A stretch of 64,000 nt of DNA from Symbiodinium natans (taxonomy: Eukaryota > Sar > Dinophyceae > Suessiales > Symbiodiniaceae): positions 285,364 through 349,363 of the forward strand of contig CAJNDS010002278.1 in the NCBI GenBank assembly GCA_905221605.1, read 5' to 3'. This document shows positions 54,804 to 63,727 of this stretch, one piece after another; the stretch's first letter is position 1, and each line of letters opens with the position of its first letter. The position numbers and the translations under genes were made by a program. The notes below the pieces were generated by a model. It was not told the origin of the DNA. It did not search any database and saw only the letters and a program-made list of their open reading frames with translations.

Positions 54804-54895
54804 TTGGGATGTTCCCCCTTATACTTACAGTCCTTGATAGGGATTACAGTGGGGGATACCTGTAGTCCCATTGAAGGACTGTTAGTATAAGGGTG
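54804..54895. mobile_element. Family A element, right terminus replaced by TTTAGGG
   Basis: The left end and most of the right arm (GACTGTTAGTATAAGGG) are intact, but the final GGGGAACATCCCAA is missing and TGGCTTTAGGGTTTAGGG follows. Confidence 0.75.
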
Positions 54896-55332
54896 GCTTT
54901 AGGGTTTAGGGTTTAGTGTCGTCCCCGGTATTTTATTCTGATGGCTGAGCAAAGCGGCAGGTGCAATTGGATGTACGACCTGTGCCTTCACCAAAACCCC
55001 GCAAGCCCTTTGAATCCTATAAGTCCCGAACCTTACTCGGAGGTTCCCTTTTTATAAGACCGTTAGTCTCGTAGAGTTCTAGGTGGGTAAGAAGTTATGG
55101 TCAATGCAGTTGCAATTCGGGTAAGAAGTGCCCAAGAACCTCCAAGAAACCCTAAACCCTAAACCGTAAACCCTAAGCCCTAAACCCTAAACCCTAAACC
55201 CTAAACATGACCCACACCCCGTGGAGGTCCGGTACAGCCAGGAGAAGCTCTCCTCTTGTGCTGGCTTGGAGCACGGATCGGTCGGTGGCCTCGGTCCGTT
55301 CTTGGCGCGCCAGGTTCGTTTGTGGTTTGAGG

Positions 55333-55418
55333 TTTAGGGTTTAGGGTTTAGGGTTTAAGGGTTTAAGGGTTTAAGGGTTTAAGGGTTTATGGGTTTAAGG
55401 GTTTAAGGGTTTGCGGTT
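55333..55418 (+). repeat. TTTAGGG passing into TTTAAGGG octamers
   Basis: Three heptamers, then about eight TTTAAGGG units with one TTTATGGG. Confidence 0.93.
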
Positions 55419-55455
55419 GAGGGCTTCTTCGGGCTCGTGCAATGGGGTTTAGGGG

Positions 55456-55733
55456 CTTGGTAGCCCAGTGGTACCCTACCACTGGGCTTAGGTGGAGGGG
55501 GGGGGGGGGGGGGGGGGGGGAGGGGTACAAAGAAGCAGTGGGTCTTCACTGACGCCGCCCCGGCCTGGGGTCGGCGGATAAAGTAACCAACCACAAAAAG
55601 GGGTAGCCCAGTGGTACCCCTTGCCCTTGGTTTGTTCAAGGTTCCCTTATTAACTTATAAAATAATCAACCGAAAAAATGGTGCCCTTATTCTATGGTGC
55701 CCTTATTCTACTATGGTTGCTGGGCTACCAAGA
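55456..55733. mobile_element. Composite family H element with long G run
   Basis: Two CTTGGTAGCCCAGTGGTACCC-like starts (55456 and about 55601) share one right end, GGTTGCTGGGCTACCAAG. A run of 24 G lies between, and GGTGCCCTTATTCTA is duplicated near 55679. Confidence 0.65.
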
Positions 55734-56032
55734 ATGGATTCCGGGTTTTGCGATTAGGGCGATTAGGGGTTCCCCTAAGGCTCCAGGACCCTCCTACAGA
55801 GGGACTGGTGCCTCCTAGCAAGGATTCTGGGGTCTGAAATCCTGGGGTTTTGAGGGTCCAAGAGGCTTAGGGTCATACCTGGCTAAGTCATCCTCTATTA
55901 CGGGTGGTGGATACTCTCTCTTTAGCCTGACATTCTCCTAGAACATCCCCTCAAGGAATCTTGCGTCTTTTCTAGGGTTCATGTTCGAGGTTTGGGGGCT
56001 AAACCCGAGACCCGCTGAACTCATCTGCCGAG

Positions 56033-56080
56033 ACCTGCGACTTCGAATGCCGCGCCGGCTACAAGAAGGCCCCCAGAAGG
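56033..56080 (+). CDS. Putative micro-exon with C-x3-C-x2-GY
   Basis: TCATCTGCCGAG|A opens 16 codons in phase 0 (TCDFECRAGYKKAPRR) to GT (AGG|GTTCGG). The open frame also runs on to a second donor made by a telomere-like tract at 56116. Joining to 56949 gives APRR|VGWLQC. Confidence 0.48.
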
Positions 56081-56750
56081 GTTCGGCATTCGGAGTGTCA
56101 GCTGACATCGCAAGGGTTTGGGGTTTGGGGTTTAGGGTTTAGGGTTTGGGGTTTAGGGTTTAGGGTTTAGGGTTTGGGGTTTAGGGTTTAGGGTTTGGGG
56201 TTTGTGTGTGTGTGTGCCTGCATGCCTGCGAGCTTTCGGAGATGGTGGTTTAGGGTTTTTTGAAAGCTGAACCACCTCTGACCCACTGGCCCATGAACTG
56301 AATCCCAAACCCTGAGCCCTAAAACTCTGGGTACTCGAGAGGTTTGGGGTTTAGGGAGGCATGTGGGAGGCATGATTTACGACTCTTCCGCGCTTTTGGT
56401 TCTAGGGGGTAAGTGCTGGGGACTCTTTGGGCTTCGTAGTCCTTAGGGTGTAGGCGGTTGCTGACTAGAAGGGTCATAGGGTTGCTAGGTGTTGGGTTTA
56501 GGGGCAATGGAGAAAATGACTTCTCATGGCGTTGTTTTGCAGTTGCACCTCAAGACCAACGCCTCCCACCCGGTTTAGGGTTTAGGGTTTAGGGTTTAGG
56601 GTTTAGGGTTTAGGGTTTAGGGTCATCCTGAACACCTCCGCGCTCAACCGCCGAGACCCACCCTGGCCCCTCAATCCCTAAGCACTGCACCCACAACCCA
56701 CAACCCTAACCCCTCAATCCCTAACCCAAACCATGCAAAGGTGCAAACTC

Positions 56751-56751
<1 letters not shown>

Positions 56752-56785
<34 letters not shown>
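56752..56785. repeat. Run of 34 C
   Basis: Longest G/C homopolymer here. Others of note: 4022-4040, 13583-13601, 19855-19873, 39846-39867, 43915-43930, 51120-51134, 55497-55520, 58479-58496 and 59706-59722. Confidence 0.97.
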
Positions 56786-56948
56786 ACCCCGACCCAAACA
56801 ACCAAAGAGACACCTATTAGAGTCCTTGTTATAAGGGATTTGGGGTTTCATATTAGGGGCCCCTTATTTGCATAAACCCCCTGACTTGCTCCCCCCACCC
56901 TAAACCCTAAACCCCCAAATAGTTCCCATGTAATTGCTCCCCCCACAG

Positions 56949-57002
56949 GTGGGCTGGCTGCAGTGCTTCCATGGTCGCTTCACTTCGGCAAGGCGCCCCG
57001 TG
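56949..57002 (+). CDS. Putative micro-exon, C-x2-G-x-F
   Basis: GCTCCCCCCACAG|G opens 18 codons (VGWLQCFHGRFTSARRPV) to a donor formed by a TTTAGGG tract (GTG|GTTTAGGG). Phase 0 at both ends. Confidence 0.48.
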
Positions 57003-57003
57003 G

Positions 57004-57210
57004 TTTAGGGTTTAGAGTTCAGGATGTAGGGTTTAGGGAGGAGGGTTTAGGGTTTAGGGTTTGGGGTTTGGGGTTTGGGGTTTGGGGTTTGGGGTTTAGG
57101 GTTTAGAGTTCAGGGTGTAGGGTTTAGGGAGGAGGGTTTAGGGTTTAGGGTTTGGGGTTTGGGGTTTAGGGTTGTAGGGTTGTAGGGTTGTAGGGTGTAG
57201 GGCTTTAGGC
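57004..57210 (+). repeat. 91-bp duplication made of telomere-like units
   Basis: TTTAGAGTTCAGG(A/G)TGTAGG followed by GGGAGGAGGG occurs at 57011 and 57102; TTTGGGG units fill between and TTGTAGGG units follow. Confidence 0.85.
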
Positions 57211-57639
57211 TTAGGGTTGAGAAGGTCTAGGGCTTAGGTTTTGAGATGCTTAGGTCTCAGTGTTAAGGTTTTTTCTGGACAAAATTGAAATATGGGGATT
57301 GAGGGGAAAAGAATGTTTCAGGGGAAAAGGATGACCTTCAAGGTTTAGGGTTTAGGGGGTTTGGGGGGTTGAAGGGGTTCCTGGGGGGTTCAGGGGGTTC
57401 AGGTGGCTTAGGATTCAAGTACAGAGTACAAGCTTGTTACATCCGGAGGGATCCCATATAGGGTACCTAATCCCCCTAGTAAGAACTAGACAGTAATCCC
57501 AAATCCACTAGACCGGTTTCCTCTGACATGGCTTCAGGCACAGAAGAGAGTAGCCCAAGGCACTGAAAGACTAAACAGCCGTTTACACCCTAAACCTTAA
57601 TAGCTAAGAAGTTAGGCTTGAACCTTTTGGGGTGTATAT

Positions 57640-57642
57640 ACA

Positions 57643-57674
<32 letters not shown>

Positions 57675-57682
57675 GATATACA
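57640..57682. repeat. (CT)n(TA)n microsatellite
   Basis: CATCTCTCTCTCTC then about nine TA units and GATATACATATG. Confidence 0.95.
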
Positions 57683-58070
57683 TATGCTATATAGTCCTAC
57701 CTTACTTCAAAGGTGAACCTTTTCAGGGCTGTCCGAAATCCTAACCTATCCTAAAAACCTGACAAACTAAGCAAACACCTCCAAACACCAACAAACGCAA
57801 TGTGAGTGCACAATTTCACTCGCCGGGGAGCCACGTATTCAAAGCCCTAGCCGAAGGGCTTACTGTTGCAGGATCGGGAATTGAACGCCTCAACCCGGCA
57901 AGCTTTGGAACCCCAACAGCATGCAAAAACCACAACCTTAAACCCAAAACCCTAAACCCTAAACCCCAAACCCTAAGCCCCTAATTCCGTATAAACCCCC
58001 AAACCCCAAACCCCGAAACCGCCAAACCCGATCTTTGGCTTAAAGAGCCCATGCGTGATGGGACCACCAC

Positions 58071-58252
58071 GTGGAGGTTCATGGTACTTGTTAAAAAGTA
58101 ATAACTGTACAGGGTTAGGGTTTAGGGGGTTTAGGGTTTAGGGTTCAGGGTACTTATGACTGTACTTATGACCATATTAGGGCACTGAAGGGGCTTGTAA
58201 GTACAGTTATAAGTACAGTCATAACTGGCTAATAACTACATGAACCTCTAAG
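58071..58252. mobile_element. Family G element interrupted by telomere-like tract
   Basis: GTGGAGGTTCATGGTACTTG and ACATGAACCTCTAAG ends. A GGGTTTAGGG-type stretch at about 58108-58149 splits the left arm; TACTTATGACTGTACTTATG and its complement fill the rest. Confidence 0.7.
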
Positions 58253-58858
58253 CAGGTGTGACCCTGCAGAATGCAAGGCCGGCGGAGTTTGGGGATTTTG
58301 GGGTTTAGGGTTTAACCCCTAGACCTAAACCACAAACCCCAAACCCCAAACCCCAAACCCCAAACCCTAAACCCTAAACCCCAAACCCCAAACCCCAAAC
58401 CCCAAACCCCAAACCTGAATTCAGGGTTCAATCCGGACCTCCGCCTGCCCCCCGCGCCCCTCTGTCTTCCCTTCGGCAGGGGGGGGGGGGGGGGGGTTGG
58501 CCCGAAAAGCCTTACCACCACATGCTGCTGGTTTTGCGCGAAGAAGCACACAAACCCTAAACCCTAAACCCTAAACCCTAAACCCTAAACCCTAAACCTT
58601 CGGGGGAGCGCTGGTCAGGATGCAACATTGGGGTATAGGGTTCCGGGGCTAGCAGGCTTCTCTAAAGACTCCCTGGGACCTACTTGCCTACAGTTTAGTA
58701 GTAAGTATCCCCTATTTAGTAGGTATAACGCTTAAAGACTGTAGGTAAAAGAGGGCCACTGGTCCACGCCATTATGCAAAGTATAGAGGTGTCTCTCGGA
58801 GGTTTGGCGTTCGGGACGCATGCGTTCAAGATGAACCCCTTCGCCTGTCAGTTCCAAG

Positions 58859-58959
58859 TACTTGCTGCCCTTTTCCCTTTTTTCGGTTCAAGGTTCCCTT
58901 ATAGGTAACCAACCCCAAAAAGGGTACCCTTACTACAATATGGTTGCTGGGCTACCAAG
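58859..58959. mobile_element. Family H element
   Basis: CCCTTTTCCCTTTTTTCGG, AACCAACCCCAAAAAGGGTA and GTTGCTGGGCTACCAAG; the left terminus is eroded. Confidence 0.6.
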
Positions 58960-59496
58960 AGTAGCATGATTTTCCACCTCAAGGCCCAAACCATCAAACC
59001 TCCAGAGGCCGTCATCCCTCCCTTTACAGGGACCGAATAAGTAGGGTTTAGGGTTGAGGGTTGAGGGTTTAGGGTTTAGGGTGGAACCTTAAAAGGTCAC
59101 AATAAACAAGTCTCCGGAAGCAAGGGGCTCACGACACCTCATCTCGAAACCCTGCATTCAAAGCATCATAGTCATGGCAACAAGGGCCAAACATCGGCAT
59201 GACTTCACGTGGTAGTTAGTTTGCCAGCCCCCAACCTCGGTGGCTGTGGGGTGTAGGGCTTCATGAAACCCTAAACCCCAAACCCTAAACCCTAAACCTT
59301 TATACCCAAAGAGGAGGGCCCTTCTTTGGGGCGAGTTTAAGGTTAGCGCAGCAAGGCTCGCCCAACATCTGCTGAAGGCTCTGTCCCCAAGTTCAACCCG
59401 AAAGACCTTGAAAACAAAATTCGAACCCTTATAGACATCTGCAGCCCTGAATCCCTCAAAGCCCATGTAGGCCCGAAAGGCCCTTAAAAAACAAAG

Positions 59497-59568
59497 GCGG
59501 CACCAGCGGTGGAGCACTTGCCACCCGAAGAAGCGGAGCGCTGCGCGTGGGCTGCCCAGCCCAGCGAA
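59497..59568 (+). CDS. Putative micro-exon, P-x-VEHLPPEEAERC
   Basis: AACAAAG|G opens 24 codons in phase 0, starting AAPAVEHLPPEEAERCAW, to GT (GAA|GTTGGG). A GC donor inside the Arg codon could join it to 60062. The Pro-rich start resembles CSGAPDVPHAE at 23731. Confidence 0.36.
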
Positions 59569-59904
59569 GTTGGGCGTTTTGGGTTTGCAGGTGTTTTTTT
59601 TTATGTAGGATAAGGGCGCTCGCACTCAGTTGTTGAATCACTGAAAGCCGGGAGTTTAGGGTTTAGGGTTTTGGGTTTAGGGCAAGTGATCCACGCAAGC
59701 CCTTCCCCCCCCCCCCCCCCCCTCCCACCAAAAACAAAAGGCTCTAAAACCCTAAACCCTCCCAAAACCCCAAGCGCCCTAAATATGGCCCCCTGAAAGC
59801 TCTTAGCCCTCAACCCTCAACCCGTAAACCCTAAACCCCTAAGATGCCTCTTCAACACCCCTAAGTTCTCTAAACCCTAAGCCCCTAAACTCTAAACCCT
59901 AAAC

Positions 59905-59938
59905 CCTTTTAAGGCTCATCCGGTCCCCAAGCAAGGGC
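59905..59938. mobile_element. Family F right terminus abutting a CCCTAAA tract
   Basis: CTTTTAAGGCTCATCCGGTCC and CCAAG directly follow CCCTAAACC. The left half is missing. Confidence 0.5.
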
Positions 59939-60061
59939 GCCCAAACCCTAAACAAAAGTCCTGTCCATTCGGAGAGAACCTTCCCTACACCCTGCGTCCC
60001 AATGCAGCCCTAAACCCTAAACCCTAAACCCTAAACCCTAAATGCAGGCCATGGCCTTCAG

Positions 60062-60137
60062 GCAAGCGCTGCAACACGACCTGCGCCTTCCCACGGCGGA
60101 TGGTGCCTCCTCTCTCGTGCAGCCGGGTGCTCAGGGA
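60062..60137 (+). CDS. Putative micro-exon with C-x3-C and GTAAGT donor
   Basis: GGCCTTCAG|G, two bases, then KRCNTTCAFPRRMV and onward to SCSRVLR, with a textbook donor (GGGA|GTAAGT) leading into a TTTAGGG tract. CCCTAAA precedes it. GY is missing after the second Cys (AFPRR instead). Confidence 0.42.
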
Positions 60138-60146
60138 GTAAGTAGG

Positions 60147-60213
60147 GTTAGGGTTTAGGGTTTAGGGTTTAGGGTTTAGGGTTTAGGGTTTAGGGTTTAG
60201 GGTTTAGGGTTTA
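60147..60213 (+). repeat. TTTAGGG tract after a GTAAGT donor
   Basis: Nine units starting ten bases after the donor of the putative exon at 60062. Confidence 0.95.
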
Positions 60214-60242
60214 CGTGCCGACAAGGTCTTCCCCTCAGGATA

Positions 60243-60304
60243 CATGTGGGGGGTTTACGGAACCCTTACGGGGTCCGTAGTATAAGGGCGTCCTATTGTT
60301 TTGG

Positions 60305-60342
<38 letters not shown>

Positions 60343-60350
60343 GGGGTCCC
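60243..60350. mobile_element. Family I-like element with (TA)n in the centre
   Basis: GTGGGGGGTTTACGGAACCC, TTTGGGTCTATA, then about 17 TA units, then TTCGGGGTCCC. The right end is degraded. Confidence 0.45.
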
Positions 60351-60662
60351 TGATTATCCTAAACCCAAAACCGAAACCCTACACCCTAAACCCTAAGGGG
60401 TCACTGCAACCCAGCGGGATTCCCCGGAATCACTTCCTTCAGCAAGCGGTACTCATCTTCTGCCTAGCTTGCTGAGACCATAAACCAAACTAAGCCATAT
60501 AAACCCTTAACCCCGAGGGATTGGGGCTTTCGGGCTTAAGGGCTGGTGTTGGGGTTCAGGGTTGCTAGCCCTAAACCCTAAACCCTAAACCCCGTCGTTT
60601 ACGGTTGGGATTCCGGAGTTTGCTCAAGATGGACAGGGCGTCTCTAGGGTTTGGGCGCCCTC

Positions 60663-60906
60663 ACCTTGGGGACCAAGTGAACCCTAAAAGTGTTTGGGGT
60701 TTAGGGTTTGGGGTTTAGGGTTTGGGGTTTAGGGTTTTGGGGTTTAGGGTTTAGGGTTTTGGGGTCTAGGGTTCATGTTACCTTAGTAGGAGTTATAGTA
60801 GTGCAGGGAAAGGGTTTTGGGTTTGGGTTTAGGGTTCATATTACCTTAATAGGAGTTATAGCAGTGCAGGGTATATGGCCCCAATGTTCGGGTTCATTAG
60901 GTCCCT
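60663..60906. mobile_element. Family F element split by telomere-like tract and internally duplicated
   Basis: The left end CACCTTGGGGACCAAGTGAA and right end GGGTTCATTAGGTCCC belong together. Between them lies about 80 bp of GGGTTTAGGG/GGGTTTGGGG repeat, then a duplicated segment of about 63 bp (GGTTCAT(G/A)TTACCTTA...) at about 60770 and 60833. Confidence 0.65.
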
Positions 60907-60988
60907 AAACCCTAAACCCTAAACCCTAAACCCTAAACCCCAAACCCTAAACCCTAAACCCTAACCCTAAACCCTAAACCCTAAACCC
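60903..60988 (-). repeat. CCCTAAA tract before an acceptor
   Basis: Twelve units. With the tract at 60147-60213 it would bracket one intron. Confidence 0.95.
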
Positions 60989-60993
60989 TGAAG

Positions 60994-61046
60994 CGATGTC
61001 AAGGCCATGGGCGCTGGTCTTCATCAAAGTGCGTGTGCAGCCACCA
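60994..61046 (+). CDS. Putative micro-exon, C...GRW...C-x-C
   Basis: A CCCTAAA tract ends CTGAAG|C; then 17 codons in frame 0, RCQGHGRWSSSKCVCSH, plus two bases run to a donor formed by the next tract (CA|GTTTAGGG). It has the G-x-W...C ending of a module. Confidence 0.42.
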
Positions 61047-61931
61047 GTTTAGGGTTTAGGGTTTAGGGTTTAGGGTTTATAGGGTTTAGGGTTTAGGGTT
61101 GGAAAAGGTTCGGCATTTGAAGCTGAGCGTCGGCTAATTACCCCCAGTTTACCTCGTACCCGAAACACGGCCCACTGAGCCCACAATTGACCCTTATCTA
61201 CGCCTCATTTTTCGGTAGGGAGTGCTGAGGGTGGGAGCATTAACAGTCCCTGGGTGAGTTTGTTTGGGTTGCTGTCGCTTGCCATGTACCAGCAGAGTCT
61301 TTAACCCTAATCCCTAAACCTTAAACCCTAAAGCCTAAACCCTAAACCGCAGTTTCATTGTTCAGGGCTCAAGGTCTCGGATTGTCGGGCTTCGGGGCTG
61401 TTTCGTAGCATGCCGTGGGGCTTTTGAAACCCTAAAGAGTTTAGGGTTTAGGGTTTAGGGTTTAGGCTTTGGGGTTTCGGGTTTAGGGTTTAGGGTTTAG
61501 GACCCTAAACGGCCCGAAGCCCTAAACCTTCAACCCAAGCTCCACGAATGTCCCCATGTTTTGCGGCTAAACCGCAGCTCTGCCTGAAAACACCGTAGGG
61601 TGAAAGGGTTTCGGGTATCAGGGTGTTAGGTGCTAAACGGTTCAGCCCTCGCCCTTACCCTTAAAAACTCACAATGGCCCAAAAAAAGCCTCACATAATA
61701 CCCTAAACCCTAAACTCTAGGCCAAAACAAACATAAGCCCTAAGCCCTAAGCCCTAAAACCCAAAACCCAAAACCCTAAACCCTAAACCCTAAACCCTAA
61801 ACCCTAAACCCTAGAATCAGAGTCCTTGGGAGCCTCAAGGTTTCCCTGGATCCAAAGATCCCGTAGTTGGAGGCCCTACAGCGACCCAGGGGGTCAGCCC
61901 TGCCGGAAGCTACCAGCCGGGAACCCAGAAT

Positions 61932-62125
61932 GGGTTTAGGGTTTAGGGCTTAGGGTTTAGGGTTTAGGGTTTAGGGTTTAGAGTGTAGGGTTTAGGGTTT
62001 AGGGTTTAGGGTTTAGGGTTTAGGGTTTAGGGGTTTCATGGTTTAAGGGTCTAGGGGGTTTCAGGGTTTCAGGGTTTGAGGGTTTAAGGTTTAAGGGTTG
62101 AAGGGTTTAAGGGTTTAAGGGTTGA
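61932..62125 (+). repeat. TTTAGGG tract passing into TTTAAGGG and mixed variants
   Basis: About 14 heptamers, then GGGTTTCA and GGGTTTAA units. Confidence 0.93.
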
Positions 62126-62782
62126 TTCCTGCATTGACAGGGGTCCTGCACTTGGAGTTTTTAGGTTGAGGGTTTGGGGTTTTGGCGTGTAGGGTATGAG
62201 GTCAAGAGTCTTATCCGAAAGGTAAGAGTTCAGGGTTCAAAATTCAGGGTTCAGAGTTCAGAGTTTGGGGTGTAGGGCGTCGGGCTGGGGGATTGGGAGT
62301 TTTCGGGACCCTTTTTTTTCGTATTTGTGAACCTACGTAGAGCTTCTTCAAAGATTGTACAGGGTTCGCGCTTTCCTAGTTCATTTCTTCGCCACTGAGA
62401 GCCGGCAAGCACCGGAGGTCTGTCAAGATTTAGGGTTTAGGGTTTCGGGTTTAGGGTTTAGGGTTTAGGCTCTAAACCCTAAACCCTAAACCCTAAACCC
62501 TAAACCCTAAACTTTAGGGTTTAGGAACTTTAAGAGCCGCTTTCAGGGCTCCCCCGGGCCTCAGAAGGAAAGGTATAATTATAGGATTCTTAAGGTCATG
62601 CGGGGGTAGGTACCTAGGGAACGCTACCGCTAGGGAAGCTTAGGGAGCCTTAAGGAGTAGTGGGGAGTACTTGGGAACATTAACATACCCCCGTTGAACC
62701 CCCCCTCCCTCAAGAAGCCTATAAGCATGTGCTTCAGGGATGGGGGACCGAGAGGCAGGGCGGTACCTCGAAAAACTTACCC

Positions 62783-62915
62783 GAAGCCCTAAACCCTAAA
62801 CCCTAAACCCTAAACCCTAAACCCCAGGCCCGAACCCTAAACCCTAAACCCTAAGCCCTAAACCCTAAACCCTAAACCCTAAACCCCAGGCCCGAACCCT
62901 AAGCCCTAAACCCCA
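62783..62915 (-). repeat. CCCTAAA tract with a 62-bp higher-order repeat
   Basis: ACCCCAGGCCCGAACCCTAA occurs at 62821 and 62883 with CCCTAAA between. Confidence 0.88.
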
Positions 62916-63042
62916 TAAACCCCGTGAACTCTACATGCCCTACATTGCACCACAGATAAGGCCAATGAACCTTAAACCCTCTCAACCCTGAAGGCCCTAA
63001 TCCATAGTCTGAGTCTGAAGCAACCCAAGTAAATCCCACCCT

Positions 63043-63126
63043 AAACCCCCAAACCCTAAACCCTAAACCCTAAACCCTAAACCCTAAACCCTAAACCCTA
63101 AACCCTAAACCCTAAACCCTAAACCC
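63043..63126 (-). repeat. CCCTAAA tract
   Basis: About eleven units. Confidence 0.95.
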
Positions 63127-63578
63127 AATACCTCTTAGTCACCAACAGACAGAGGTTCTTCCGCGGGCTGCTTCGCTCGGGCACTGTGCCGGTCGAGCCC
63201 ACGGGGAGGTTTGCGAGGCGCGGATATGAATTGGGGTTTAGGGTTTAGGGTTTAGGGTTTGGGGTTTGGGGTTTAGGGTTTAGGGTTTAAGGGTTTAGTT
63301 TTCAAACATTACAAAACGTTAGCCCATGGACCTATGGACATAACGGAAACCCCATGAACTTAGGAACCTATCTGTAAGCCTCTCAACCCCAAGATCGCTG
63401 GTCTTGAACCTGGGGGGGGCTTGAAAAGGCGAAAGGTGTACAGGGTTTAGGGTTGAGGGTTTAGGGTTTAGGGTTTAGGGTTTAGGGTTTAGGGTTTAGG
63501 GTTCATTGATTTCATTTTGTCGCGTCGGGCGCTTGGGGCTTGTAGGGCGACTGTCGAGTTGAGAACGGCGTTTCAGGG

Positions 63579-63727
63579 CTTGGAGGCTCAGGGTACTTGT
63601 GAAACCGTGTATCGCCGTAGCTATAATTCAGTTGCAAGCCCCTTAAGCACCCTAGTATGTTTCGCAGTGGGTTCTAAAGATGGTACACTTATTTAATGGG
63701 CTTTAAGCAGTACACTGAACCTCCAAG
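63579..63727. mobile_element. Family G element, uninterrupted and diverged
   Basis: CTTGGAGGCTCAGGGTACTT and CACTGAACCTCCAAG ends, with GCAAGCCCCTTAAGCACCC inside. Confidence 0.6.

Noticed and set aside
59158-59625. 155-codon reverse-strand frame
   Set aside because: It runs through a CCCTAAA tract (giving GFRVWGLGF-type text) with no recognisable domain; the forward-strand island at 59497 within it has better exon borders.
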